Positions 1 to 7,523 are shown, counted from the stretch's first letter. The stretch: DNA of 64,000 bases from Bacteroides sp. CAG:1060_57_27 (GCA_001915575.1 MNQT01000022.1:156068-220067), one strand, 5' to 3'. Made by a program: numbers and translations. Notes: a model not told the origin generated them from the letters alone.

Positions 1-1
1 G

Positions 2-925
2 CGCTTCTGCCAGGCGTTCATGCTGGAGCTCTGGAACTGCATCGGCCCCGACCAGGACATCCCTGCGGGAGATGTGGGCGTTGGCAGCCGTGAGATAGGC
101 TATCTGTACGGAATGTACAAGAAGCTGGCACGGCAGTACAATACCGGCGTGCTTACCGGGAAGGGTCTTACCTGGGGCGGTTCCATACTGCGCCCCGAGG
201 CTACCGGCTACGGGGCGCTGTATTTCACCCACTATCTTACGGCAGAGGCAGGCCGCGACATCAAGGGCAGCAGGATAGCCGTTTCAGGTTTCGGCAACGT
301 GGCCTGGGGCGCCTGCAAGAAGGCTCTCGAACTGGGAGGCAAGGTCGTGGCGATTTCCGGCCCGGACGGAGTCTGCGAGATTCCCGACGGCATCACTCCC
401 GAGATGATAGACTATATGCTCGTGATGCGCGCATCCAACCGCGACAAGGTCGAGGACATGGCCGTGAAGTTCCCCGACAGGGCGCATTTCACCGCCGGGA
501 AGAAGGCCTGGAGCGTCAAGTGCGACATAGCCCTGCCCTGCGCGTTCCAGAACGAGCTTTCTGTGGAGGATGCGGAGGAACTCGTATCCAACGGAACCTG
601 GTGCTGCTGCGAGGTGTCCAACATGGGCTGCCAGCCTGATGCCATACATTACTTCCAGAGTCACGGTGTGCTCTTCGCTCCCGGAAAGGCGGTGAATGCC
701 GGCGGAGTGGCCACATCCGGTCTCGAGATGACCCAGAACGCCTCCCACATCAGCTGGAGCGGCAAGGAGGTCGACGACAGGCTGCACTTCATAATGAAGT
801 CGATCCACGACGCCTGTGTGAAGTACGGGGCGAGACCCGACGGAAGCGTGGACTATGTGAAGGGAGCCAACATCGCCGGTTTCATGAAAGTTGCGACCGC
901 GATGCTTGAGCAGGGCACTGTCTAA
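2..925 (+). CDS. gdhA: Glutamate dehydrogenase, 3' part (5' end outside the window)
   Basis: This is the C-terminal two thirds of a hexameric glutamate dehydrogenase, which interconverts 2-oxoglutarate plus ammonia and glutamate in the cytosol. The reading frame is open from base 2, where it encodes RFCQAFM, a conserved stretch of the family just before the catalytic region, so the first ATG at base 20 is internal. Visible family features are the GPDQDIPAGDVGVG block, KGLTWGGSILRPEATGYG, and the Rossmann motif SGFGNVAWGA. About 307 of the usual ~445 residues are present. The likely cofactor is NADP(H), inferred from the similarity to biosynthetic GDHs. It ends 58 bases before gpsA, which has its own promoter. 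Confidence 0.95.
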   Translation, partial: RFCQAFMLELWNCIGPDQDIPAGDVGVGSREIGYLYGMYKKLARQYNTGVLTGKGLTWGGSILRPEATGYGALYFTHYLTAEAGRDIKGSRIAVSGFGNVAWGACKKALELGGKVVAISGPDGVCEIPDGITPEMIDYMLVMRASNRDKVEDMAVKFPDRAHFTAGKKAWSVKCDIALPCAFQNELSVEDAEELVSNGTWCCCEVSNMGCQPDAIHYFQSHGVLFAPGKAVNAGGVATSGLEMTQNASHISWSGKEVDDRLHFIMKSIHDACVKYGARPDGSVDYVKGANIAGFMKVATAMLEQGTV

Positions 926-932
926 GGCTATT

Positions 933-964
933 TTTGCTTTCCTCCCCGATTTGCGCTATCTTTG
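933..964 (+). promoter_or_regulatory. Bacteroidota-type promoter for gpsA
   Basis: TTTG at 933-936, a 20-base spacer, and TATCTTTG at 957-964 match the Bacteroidota sigma consensus (TTTG, 19-21 bases, TAnnTTTG). The start codon of gpsA lies 19 bases beyond it, which gives a short leader. Confidence 0.75.
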
Positions 965-983
965 CCGTCCATAATTCCGGAAG

Positions 984-1985
984 ATGAACAACCTGAATCC
1001 CGCTTCGCGCTTTGCAGTTATAGGCTACGGCAGCTGGGCGACGACTATAGTCGGCAAGCTCAGCCGCAACGGTCATCTCGTCAGGTGGTTCATCTCGAAC
1101 GAGGGTGTCAGGGAGGGAGTGCTGACGGAAGGCTTCAATCCCAAGTATGTCTCCGACATGGAGATAGACAGGAATATGGTGAAGGTTTCCGAGGACATCG
1201 ACGAGGTCGTGTCCGACAGCGACATAGTCATATTGGGTATACCGTCGGCGTATCTTCAGTCAGTTCTGGATACGCTGACGGTTTCACTTGAAGACAAGTT
1301 CGTCGTCTCGGCCGTCAAGGGCATCATCCCCGGGGCGAACAAGACCGTGCTCGAATATGTGCACGGGCGTTTCGGCATCTCGTTCAAGAGCCTGGGCCTG
1401 ATTTCCGGACCCTCGCATGCGGAAGAAGTCTCGCGCGGGAGGCTGTCGTTCCTGACGGTGGCCTGCGTGTCCGAAGAGAACGCAGCGCTGATAGCCTCGG
1501 CTCTAGGCAGCGAGTCTCTCAGGGTAGGTGTATCCGACGACATCTACGGAATAGAGTATGCCGCGATTCTCAAGAACATCTACGCCATTGCCGCCGGACT
1601 GGCGTTCGGCCTCGGCTACGGCGACAACTTCCTCGCGGTGCTCATCTCGAGATGCGCCGCCGAGATGAAAAAGTTCCTGGATTCGAGCTACCCCTTCGAA
1701 AGGGACATAGACCAGAGCGCCTACCTCGGCGACCTGCTCGTCACATGCTATTCGCCGTTCAGCCGCAACCGCCAGCTGGGCGCGCTGATAGGGCGCGGAT
1801 GCAGCGTGGACATGGCGCTGAGCGAGATGACCATGGTGGCGGAAGGATATTATGCCGCCAAGGGGATACACGAGCTTGACGGACGCTACGGCATAGAAAT
1901 GCCTATTGCCGAGACTGTCTACAAGGTGCTGTACGGGAACGCCCGTGCACGCAAGGCTATGTCCTCCCTCGCCAAGAGGCTGTAG
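984..1985 (+). CDS. gpsA: NAD(P)H-dependent glycerol-3-phosphate dehydrogenase
   Basis: GpsA reduces dihydroxyacetone phosphate to sn-glycerol-3-phosphate, the backbone for phospholipid synthesis, in the cytosol. The 333-residue length is normal. The N-terminus carries the family's Rossmann fold (AVIGYGSWATT, where GxGxWGT is usual). SAVKGI, the SGPSHAEEV block and the EYAAILKNIYAIAAG segment with its catalytic lysine are all recognisable. The C-terminal helical domain (DLLVTCYSPFSRNRQLG) is complete. The start at 984 follows a good promoter and fits the Rossmann strand position; the overlapping frame starting at 962 is not coding. The downstream SDR gene is convergent, with only one base between the stop codons. 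Confidence 0.95.
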   Translation: MNNLNPASRFAVIGYGSWATTIVGKLSRNGHLVRWFISNEGVREGVLTEGFNPKYVSDMEIDRNMVKVSEDIDEVVSDSDIVILGIPSAYLQSVLDTLTVSLEDKFVVSAVKGIIPGANKTVLEYVHGRFGISFKSLGLISGPSHAEEVSRGRLSFLTVACVSEENAALIASALGSESLRVGVSDDIYGIEYAAILKNIYAIAAGLAFGLGYGDNFLAVLISRCAAEMKKFLDSSYPFERDIDQSAYLGDLLVTCYSPFSRNRQLGALIGRGCSVDMALSEMTMVAEGYYAAKGIHELDGRYGIEMPIAETVYKVLYGNARARKAMSSLAKRL

Positions 1986-1986
1986 G

Positions 1987-2787
1987 CTAATTCGTCACCT
2001 TCCTTGATATTATGGCCGCAAGGGCGGGAAAGAAGCGCTTGATATATGCCATCGCGAGTTCGTATCCTCCCACGAGTTTCTCCCTTTTCTTCCTGTATAT
2101 GGCCTTGACCATTGTCCTGGCGGCCTTTTCTGCAGATATGCCCTTTTCCTGGCCGGGATCCATTACGCCGTGCGGCCTGCCCGAGGCCTCGAGCGCCGAG
2201 AGGGAGATTTCCGTGCGTATCCTTCCGGGAATCAGTACCGTGGTGTATATTCCGCGGTCGTGGTATTCGGCGGCTATGGTTTCGTAGAAACGCTGCAGGG
2301 CGGCCTTCGCGCTGCTGTAGGCGCATCTCTGGCGGCTGCCGAACAGCCCCGCTATGCTGCCCGTGCATGCGAGCCGGCCTCCTCCTGAGCGGAGCATGTG
2401 CGAAAGTATGCGCTTGGTTATCGTCACGGGTGCGAAGTAGTCTATCTCCATGACCTTGCGTATGATTCCCATGCCCGCCTCGTCGGTGTCGCACCTCTGG
2501 CTGATTCCGGCGTTGCAGAGCAGTATGTCCAGCCCTCCATAGGTGTTCCATGCGCTGTCGGCCCTGGCTTCGAGCGATGCCGTGTCGGCAAGGTCGAGCG
2601 GAAGTACCTCGGCATGTGCGGCCCCTGCCTCGATACAGCGCTTCCTCACCCTTTCGAGCTCGTCCTCACGGCGCGCCGAGAGTATCAGCTTCTCGCCGTG
2701 CCTTGCGAACTCCACGGCGCACTGCTCGCCTATGCCGCTGCTCGCCCCGACTATCCAGATTCTCATTGCCTTCGCTGTCTTTGTCAT
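1987..2787 (-). CDS. Short-chain dehydrogenase/reductase family oxidoreductase
   Basis: A classical SDR of 266 residues: the cofactor motif GASSGIGE lies near residues 14-21, NAGI sits in the middle, and the catalytic Ser-Tyr-Lys set is present (GSIAGLFG, then YSSAK). It is probably an NAD(P)-dependent oxidoreductase; the substrate cannot be read from the sequence. A basic and hydrophobic C-terminal tail (AYIKRFFPALAAIISRK) suggests membrane association, as in SDRs of the DltE / ketosphinganine-reductase type. The start could instead be the methionine eight residues in (2766), directly before the first beta strand. It lies 7 bases after the VOC gene and is probably co-transcribed with it. Confidence 0.88.
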   Translation of the reverse strand: MTKTAKAMRIWIVGASSGIGEQCAVEFARHGEKLILSARREDELERVRKRCIEAGAAHAEVLPLDLADTASLEARADSAWNTYGGLDILLCNAGISQRCDTDEAGMGIIRKVMEIDYFAPVTITKRILSHMLRSGGGRLACTGSIAGLFGSRQRCAYSSAKAALQRFYETIAAEYHDRGIYTTVLIPGRIRTEISLSALEASGRPHGVMDPGQEKGISAEKAARTMVKAIYRKKREKLVGGYELAMAYIKRFFPALAAIISRKVTN

Positions 2788-2794
2788 GCCGGCG

Positions 2795-3862
2795 TCAGTC
2801 GAACTTTACCCTGTTGAAGCCCATCATGCGTGCGAGGATCTTGGGAAACTTCTTCCCGCGGGGTCTGGAGAGCATGTCGATATAGATGTGCGGGCGCTTG
2901 AGTATCGTGAGCTTGTGTGCCTCGACGAATTCTATCAGGGTTCCGTCTGGGTCTTCGACATAGGTGAAATGGCCGCTGGCCTCTCCCATGTCGAAGCGCT
3001 CCCCGTTGGGACAGCTGTCTATGGTGAAGGGATAGCCGGCCTGCTCGCAGGCCTTCTCGAGCCCGCGCATGTCGGTGACGTCGAAGCATATCTGGATGAA
3101 GCCCGGGTCGCCCCAGTAGCGCCCTTCGAAGAGCTTCACCGGAGTCCGGTCGAGAGCCTGTACGAGTTCTATGCTGCTGTGTCCGTAGAGTTCGGCGAAC
3201 GCTCCCTGCCTGGGGCTGCTGTGGGTGAGCAGTACCCTGCGGAAACGGCCCTGTCCGCCCTGCATCAGCGCGAGGTCGGGGAACTCTCCGGTCTTGTCGT
3301 AGACGATGGTGTCGTAACCGAGAACGTCCCGGTAGAGGCCCAGCACGCGGCCGATGTCGGTCGAACCTATCATCGCCCCGCATATCCCCCCGTTGAGGGT
3401 ATGCTGCTCGATGTATATCGACTTGTCCTCGAGGGCGAGGAAGTGGTTGCCCCAGGGGTCTTTCACGAAGAAGCAGGGTGTCCCCGCCGGAGTCTTCGAG
3501 AGTTCCGACACGCCGTCGTATTTTTCGAGCAGCCCGCGTCTGAATCCTTGCGCGTCGCGGGTCTTGATTACGGCCGCGAAAACCCCGAGGTCGCCGGCCT
3601 GTACATCGAACGGGCAGGGAACGGGCTTTCGCTCGGAGTACTGCCATATCTCGAAGCCGCCTCCTCCCTGGAGGTTCATCGCGATGCAGGCGTGCCTCTT
3701 CTGGGGCTTCCCGCCCGTGTAGCGCAGCATCCGCTCCGCCACGGTGTCGTCCTCCAGCACCCTCACGTCCATGTGGAACATTTCCGCGTACCATTTCCAC
3801 GCCTGCGCGAAGTTCTCGACTCCCACGCCTATCTGCTGTATGCCTGAAATCAGATATGCCAT
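2795..3862 (-). CDS. VOC (glyoxalase/bleomycin-resistance fold) family protein, two domains
   Basis: A 355-residue protein with two vicinal-oxygen-chelate domains, the second ending in HFTYVEDPDGTLIEFVEAHKL, the hallmark closing strand with its metal-binding Glu. The first domain starts at the N-terminus (IQQIGVGVENFAQAWKWYAEMFHMDV). VOC proteins are metal-dependent dioxygenases, lyases or isomerases, and the two-domain form resembles extradiol dioxygenases and related binding proteins, but the substrate is unknown. It is the first gene of a two-gene leftward unit with the SDR. A TATATTTG box on the minus strand (3886-3893) lies 23 bases upstream. Confidence 0.85.
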   Translation of the reverse strand: MAYLISGIQQIGVGVENFAQAWKWYAEMFHMDVRVLEDDTVAERMLRYTGGKPQKRHACIAMNLQGGGGFEIWQYSERKPVPCPFDVQAGDLGVFAAVIKTRDAQGFRRGLLEKYDGVSELSKTPAGTPCFFVKDPWGNHFLALEDKSIYIEQHTLNGGICGAMIGSTDIGRVLGLYRDVLGYDTIVYDKTGEFPDLALMQGGQGRFRRVLLTHSSPRQGAFAELYGHSSIELVQALDRTPVKLFEGRYWGDPGFIQICFDVTDMRGLEKACEQAGYPFTIDSCPNGERFDMGEASGHFTYVEDPDGTLIEFVEAHKLTILKRPHIYIDMLSRPRGKKFPKILARMMGFNRVKFD

Positions 3863-3885
3863 TGTCTTTCCGTTTTTCCAGAGGG

Positions 3886-3893
3886 CAAATATA
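3886..3893 (-). promoter_or_regulatory. Likely -7 box for the VOC-SDR unit
   Basis: On the minus strand this reads TATATTTG, matching TAnnTTTG. No TTTG is seen at the expected -33 distance, so support is partial. Confidence 0.4.
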
Positions 3894-3897
3894 CTCA

Positions 3898-4053
3898 GAA
3901 ACCGAGAGGAATGGAAATAAACTTGTTTAATTTACATTCCCGAGGTGCACTGGTATATGCGGCGTAGCCGAATTGCGAAGAAGCCGAGAGCAATGCAAGT
4001 TTACTTGCAATTGCCGAGGCGCACCGGTACATGCGGCGCAGCCGAATTGCGAA
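3898..4053. repeat. Two-copy degenerate tandem repeat (about 75-82 bp units)
   Basis: Copy 1 spans 3898-3979 and copy 2 spans 3980-4053. Both begin GAAnCCGAGAG and end with a 39-base block (3941-3979 and 4015-4053) that differs at only four positions and closes with AGCCGAATTGCGAA. The region has no convincing gene; minus-strand translations are repetitive and basic and look spurious. It directly precedes the dispersed repeat at 4101-4220. Confidence 0.7.
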
Positions 4054-4100
4054 TTTGCGCCGGCTTGTGGTCGGTCTTGACCTGCGCCAACTTGCAGGGG

Positions 4101-4220
4101 GATGTAAGAACCTGGGAACCAAGTCCTATAGTAATGCATTGATATGCTGATGATTACTGGCGGAGTTTGTGCGCAGGTCGCCTCAAAAACATCGACTTGC
4201 GAACGGCGGGTTTTTACATC
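4101..4220. repeat. Dispersed repeat, copy 1 (inverted ends GATGTAA...TTACATC)
   Basis: This 120-bp segment starts with GATGTAAGAACCTGGGAAC and ends with GGGTTTTTACATC, so its ends are inverted copies of each other. It contains CAGGTCGCCTCAAAAACA and GACTTGCGAAC (4173-4202). The same blocks recur in the same order at 35528-35710. It is a candidate MITE-like or structured-RNA repeat. No ORF was assigned. Confidence 0.6.
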
Positions 4221-4352
4221 TGCATCTGCCACGGTCAGCCTTTGTCCCCGGACGCATCTTTCGCAGGAAGCGGTTTTGTTGGCGTAACTTATCAGGCCAA
4301 TGCAAAAATCATTAATAAATGTAGAAAATATATTGCTTGATAAGCATTTTTT

Positions 4353-4360
4353 TAAATTTG
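4353..4360 (+). promoter_or_regulatory. Possible -7 box upstream of the 4398-5408 genes
   Basis: TAAATTTG matches TAnnTTTG. An ATTG 17 bases upstream is only a weak -33 match. It would drive the small reading frame at 4398 and the lipoprotein gene. Confidence 0.4.
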
Positions 4361-4397
4361 AAGCGTAATTATATAACACATTAAAACTAATTTACTT

Positions 4398-4548
4398 ATG
4401 AATACAAAAGTTTTTTTCGCAATTCTCGGTTGCACTTTCCTGTGGACAGGATACATGGGACAGTAAGAAAGGAGAGAAACATTACTTTCCTATGTCTGGC
4501 GTCGAACGGACCAATCCTCAATATGATACAAATATTAAAGATCATTAA
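4398..4548 (+). pseudogene. Small broken reading frame encoding a secreted-peptide-like sequence
   Basis: An ATG at 4398 opens a 22-codon frame (MNTKVFFAILGCTFLWTGY...) that looks like a signal peptide and stops at 4464-4466. One base over, a second frame is open from about 4459 to a stop at 4546-4548 (KKGEKHYFPMSGVERTNP and onward). Joined, they would give a roughly 50-residue exported peptide, so this may be a frameshifted small gene or a decayed 5' end of a fimbrillin-like gene. The lipoprotein gene starts 11 bases further on. The assignment is tentative. Confidence 0.3.
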
Positions 4549-4559
4549 TTTCCAGCGCC

Positions 4560-5408
4560 ATGAAAAGTAATCGGCTGATTCTTGCTTTCCTTGTCCTGCC
4601 TGTCATCCTCTCCTCCTGCCGCAAGGAACCGGCTCCCGCGCCTTCATACATCGTTGTAGAGCCGGACTGGAGCGCCTGCGAGGGTGTTGTGTCGGAAGAC
4701 GGATATTCTCCGTGGACGGTGAAGATAGGGGATGACTACACTGCTTCCGAATGGAAAGGGGCGGTACACAAGAGCGATGCGGTATTCGCTTCTGGAGATT
4801 ATGCTGTATCTGTAATGGCGGGCGAGTCATGGCTGGATGTGTACGACAGAGTAATCTCTCAAAGGGCAGTCTATGCCCCGACGATATTTCCGGAACCGTG
4901 GCTTGAAGCCCAGAGAGATGCGTTTTACTATGGTCAGTCTGATGCCACTGTAACTGACAAGGGCGGCCGTGTAAGTGTTCCCATGCAGCAGTACAACCGC
5001 AGGCTCGAGGTGATGTTCAAGTCTGTCGGAGGTGAAGTGTGTGATTATCGGCTTAGCTATGCATTCCTGAGCCATGTATATTCGAGTCTGGATATCAATA
5101 CGGGTGAGTATTCCGAACCTGTTGCGCAACGCCTGATAGTAACCGGTATCAATTTCGATCTCGGCCCGTATGTATATGATCTCGGTTCTTACATCTTGGG
5201 TATGCCTCCTGGGGACAAGACGATACTATGGGATATCTCGATTAAGGATCCGGACAGCGGACTTTGGTATTCCGGCACTGTAGAGGATACTATCGATGCT
5301 TCGGTGTTCGAGGGGTTCAACGACGGCAATAAGGCGGAGCCGTTCCTGCTGGTCCGTACAATTGAGATTCATCCCGGCCCTGACGGCAACGAGATAACCA
5401 TTCGATAA
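4560..5408 (+). CDS. Secreted lipoprotein of unknown function (fimbria-associated type possible)
   Basis: A 282-residue protein with a lipoprotein signal (hydrophobic RLILAFLVLPVILSSC, lipobox LSSC, Cys20), so the mature protein is probably anchored in the outer membrane. The body is beta-rich with alternating short strands, which resembles Mfa2/FimB or DUF5119-type fimbrial anchor and tip proteins of Bacteroidales. This is an impression from layout, not a firm family match. It follows a broken signal-peptide-like reading frame, and the att-like sequence of the integrative element begins only about 45 bases after its stop. Confidence 0.7.
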   Translation: MKSNRLILAFLVLPVILSSCRKEPAPAPSYIVVEPDWSACEGVVSEDGYSPWTVKIGDDYTASEWKGAVHKSDAVFASGDYAVSVMAGESWLDVYDRVISQRAVYAPTIFPEPWLEAQRDAFYYGQSDATVTDKGGRVSVPMQQYNRRLEVMFKSVGGEVCDYRLSYAFLSHVYSSLDINTGEYSEPVAQRLIVTGINFDLGPYVYDLGSYILGMPPGDKTILWDISIKDPDSGLWYSGTVEDTIDASVFEGFNDGNKAEPFLLVRTIEIHPGPDGNEITIR

Positions 5409-5452
5409 TCCTATGCTTCACAAAATACGCTGAAAATCAGCAAATTACAGAG

Positions 5453-5536
5453 GTTATACACAATTTCGTACACAGTTTTGACGAGTTGTGTATAATTTTC
5501 TTTATTAGCCTCCCCTATACCGTAAACCCTAAAATC
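5453..5536. other. Left att-like segment of the integrative element
   Basis: GTTATACACAATTTCGTA (5453-5470) and AAACCCTAAAATC (5524-5536) both recur, in the same order and orientation, just upstream of the integrase gene (26808-26826 and 26900-26912). A further TTGTGTATAA at 5486-5495 looks like an integrase arm site. The 13-base word is the best candidate for the core crossover. Because the arm-like word lies outside it here, this may be the leftover right end of an earlier element in the same site. Confidence 0.5.
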
Positions 5537-5573
5537 GGGGGTCGGAGCCCGGTTCGAACCGGGAACCTCCCGC
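5537..5573 (-). other. tRNA T-arm-like fragment at the element's left edge
   Basis: On the minus strand this reads as a T-arm and acceptor 3' strand (CCCGGTTCGAACCGGG followed by CTCCGACC). The loop has six bases rather than seven, and no D-arm or anticodon arm follows. I read it as a degenerate tRNA 3' end, such as integrases carry at att sites, not as a working tRNA. Confidence 0.35.
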
Positions 5574-5613
5574 GACATTTCCACGCCATACGTCCGGATA
5601 AAAACAAAAAAAT

Positions 5614-5640
5614 CCTGCCCCCCCCCGAAAGGAAGGCAGG
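5614..5640 (-). terminator. Terminator of the leftward operon
   Basis: CCTGCC (5614-5619) pairs with GGCAGG (5635-5640). On the minus strand the hairpin is followed by a run of seven T and then TTTTT. The loop contains a run of C (5618-5626). Confidence 0.65.
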
Positions 5641-5695
5641 AAATCTTTTTGTCCCCTCGCCCGTCAAAAGAGCGAAGATCGAGGAAGGCCCTTGA

Positions 5696-6388
5696 TTAGG
5701 CTCCGGCAGTCCACGCCACCTCGGCCAGCATGGTTCCGGACTTCTCGCCGGTGCTGGAGTTGACGTAGTAGTAGCGGAAGAAAATCTTCGGCGCTGCGGC
5801 GCTGGGAGCACCGTTCTTGGCCACGTAGTCGGCACGGATGTCGACAGCAGCGGCGGTGGGCTCTTCCACCATCTTGATGGCAGAGGCCTTCGCGTGGGCG
5901 CGGGAGACGCCATTGGACTGACCTTCGGTGGCCTCGATGACCAGGAAGATGCCGCCGTTGTCGGCGAGGGCCTGATCCAGCTTGAAGGTAAAGGTGTCAC
6001 CCTGGCACACGATGGTGGCGGTGGAAGGGTTCTCAACGCCCACGAGAGTCGGAGGCGCGGTCACAGGGGCACCGCCACAGGCGACAATCCAGTAGTTGAG
6101 ACGGGTGAACAGGTTGGCACCGGAAATCTTGGCACCGGTACCGAGGACGCTGCGGCCCTGCTGGCTGAGGGCAAGCTTGTTCCACGCGAGGATCTGCTCG
6201 TTGGTGAGCGAGCGCCACATCGTGGTCAGGCGCTTGAAAATGCCCTTGACCTTGGCCTGGTCCTGGGTCCTGACGGAACCGCCATACCCGCGGTTGCGGA
6301 TGTACTTGCGGTTCTTCATCTTTGCGGCCGTTACGCCCTTGGCGCTGCCGCTCATCTCCTCGAAGGCGATGGAAGGAATGTACTTCAT
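5696..6388 (-). CDS. Phage/mobile-element protein with a WxxL...WN.LA domain (DUF6266-like)
   Basis: A 230-residue protein with an N-terminal basic segment (GSAKGVTAAKMKNRKYIRNR), then a helical stretch with TTMWRSLTNEQILAWNKLA and SGANLFTRLN, and a beta-rich, Ala/Val-rich C-terminal half. This architecture is common in Bacteroidota phage- and ICE-borne proteins of the DUF6266 kind. The function is unknown; a structural or coat-associated role is only a guess. A related protein is encoded near the other end of the element (23120-23863). It is the last gene of the leftward operon, with a terminator just beyond it. Confidence 0.65.
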   Translation of the reverse strand: MKYIPSIAFEEMSGSAKGVTAAKMKNRKYIRNRGYGGSVRTQDQAKVKGIFKRLTTMWRSLTNEQILAWNKLALSQQGRSVLGTGAKISGANLFTRLNYWIVACGGAPVTAPPTLVGVENPSTATIVCQGDTFTFKLDQALADNGGIFLVIEATEGQSNGVSRAHAKASAIKMVEEPTAAAVDIRADYVAKNGAPSAAAPKIFFRYYYVNSSTGEKSGTMLAEVAWTAGA

Positions 6389-6390
6389 GG

Positions 6391-6909
6391 TCAGAAGAGT
6401 TTAAGGTTAATAAATTGAGTGATAAGAAAATAAAGTGCAATCAAAATCACGGCAAAGAAGCAGAATCCACCGACTCTGAGCTTGGCTTGCTGCCAGCCGG
6501 TCAACTTTTTCTCCACTTCAACCGTCACGGTCTGTACCTGGTCCTTATATATTAAGGAATCCCGATACACGATTTGTTTGTCAACAACCGCCGGCAACTT
6601 CACGGGCTTCGTCTCCAATGTGTGCTTCAGCACTCCGCCGGAAACCACGGCCGAGGAAGCGGCGTATTTGTTCTCCAGATGCGAGACCGTATCCAGGACT
6701 GCGACCCGCTCCACAACAAGCGGCAACTCCACAAAGACAGTATCCTTCTGAAAAACCGTTTCCGTCCGGACCTCCACCTTGGTACTGTCCGTCGATGGAA
6801 GCTGACGGACAGTACTGCAGGCAGAAGCGAGCACGACCTGTCCACTCCGTACACTGGTGGACACGGTGGACAAATTTATGATTTTCTCCACTTGGGAGGA
6901 TGGCCCCAT
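6391..6909 (-). CDS. Small C-terminally membrane-anchored protein, spanin-like layout
   Basis: A 172-residue protein rich in Val/Thr/Asp with short repeated VxxxDTVxxE-type stretches (KDTVFVELPLVVERVAVLDTV) and one C-terminal membrane segment (AKLRVGGFCFFAVILIALYFLITQF). Similar short, repetitive, single-membrane-span proteins sit near lysis genes in Bacteroides phages, but nothing here proves a lysis role. The N-terminus is uncertain: it overlaps the upstream gene by 34 bases and is encoded by GTCCAC-type repeats (6836-6875) that recur near 21470. LASAC could be a weak lipobox. Confidence 0.55.
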   Translation of the reverse strand: MGPSSQVEKIINLSTVSTSVRSGQVVLASACSTVRQLPSTDSTKVEVRTETVFQKDTVFVELPLVVERVAVLDTVSHLENKYAASSAVVSGGVLKHTLETKPVKLPAVVDKQIVYRDSLIYKDQVQTVTVEVEKKLTGWQQAKLRVGGFCFFAVILIALYFLITQFINLKLF

Positions 6910-7268
6910 TGCTCGGCAAGATCCATAACCCGGAAGCTCAGCGCAATTTCGATGACTGACCAGCAGTATTCTTCAAGTTTGTATTCTTCATACTCGTGGT
7001 CTTGCTCAACGCATTCATTCTTCCAATTCTCCCACGATTCCTCATACTCTTTATCAGCAATCCACTCTTCAAGTTTCTGGACATCATAATCGTGCAGAAT
7101 CATCTTCCAATTCTGCTCAATGAAGTCCGGGAGTATTGCTTCTTCCATTCCGCAAGGCTTATCAATGGACGGGAAGGCCTCAATGAGGTCCTCCGCATCG
7201 GCCAGGCGCTCGGCAAGAATGGTAGCCAGTTCAGCCTTGTCCCAGTTCAACAGTGTGTCTGCTATCAT
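6876..7268 (-). CDS. Acidic protein of unknown function (130 aa)
   Basis: No family is recognised. The protein is strongly acidic and rich in Trp and Tyr, with long helical stretches (EEWIADKEYEESWENWKNE). It overlaps the upstream 84-aa gene by four bases (ATGA), so the two are translationally coupled, and overlaps the start of the next gene. Small acidic coupled proteins in phages and mobile elements are often partners or inhibitors, which is a suggestion only. Confidence 0.6.
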   Translation of the reverse strand: MIADTLLNWDKAELATILAERLADAEDLIEAFPSIDKPCGMEEAILPDFIEQNWKMILHDYDVQKLEEWIADKEYEESWENWKNECVEQDHEYEEYKLEEYCWSVIEIALSFRVMDLAEQWGHPPKWRKS

Positions 7269-7519
7269 GATATCTTGCTCAATATATGGAAGTATTGCTC
7301 GATGCGTTCCTTCCCAATCTTCTCGAGGACATCCTCACGGGAGATATACCCTTCGGCAACCATTTTCTGCAAGAAGTCAGCCTTTGTCTTCTTGAAAAGG
7401 AATTGCCGGGCATCCTCCTTTGACATATTCCGCCGGAGGTAATTGACTATGAAGTCCCGCCGGTAAATGGGCGGGATCTCCATAATCTCGTTGAGTGCTT
7501 GCTGTATCTCGTAATTCAC
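7265..7519 (-). CDS. Small helical protein of unknown function (84 aa)
   Basis: An 84-residue, mostly helical, charged protein (MNYEIQQALNEIMEIPPIYRRD...) with no recognised domain. It starts just after the membrane protein gene (4-base gap) and overlaps the acidic 130-aa gene by ATGA, so it belongs to the same transcription unit. No signal peptide or membrane segment is present, so it is probably cytosolic. Confidence 0.6.
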   Translation of the reverse strand: MNYEIQQALNEIMEIPPIYRRDFIVNYLRRNMSKEDARQFLFKKTKADFLQKMVAEGYISREDVLEKIGKERIEQYFHILSKIS

Positions 7520-7523
7520 GGTT

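Noticed and set aside
2543-3847. 434-codon plus-strand frame opposite the VOC gene
   Set aside because: A shadow of the VOC and SDR genes; GC-rich third positions keep the antisense open.
5537-5573. Functional tRNA at the left end
   Set aside because: Only a T-arm-like palindrome and an acceptor-like tail are present; the loop is short and no anticodon or D-arm exists.
5618-5626. Poly-C tract as a phase-variation switch
   Set aside because: It lies in the loop of a terminator downstream of the last gene, not in a promoter or coding region.
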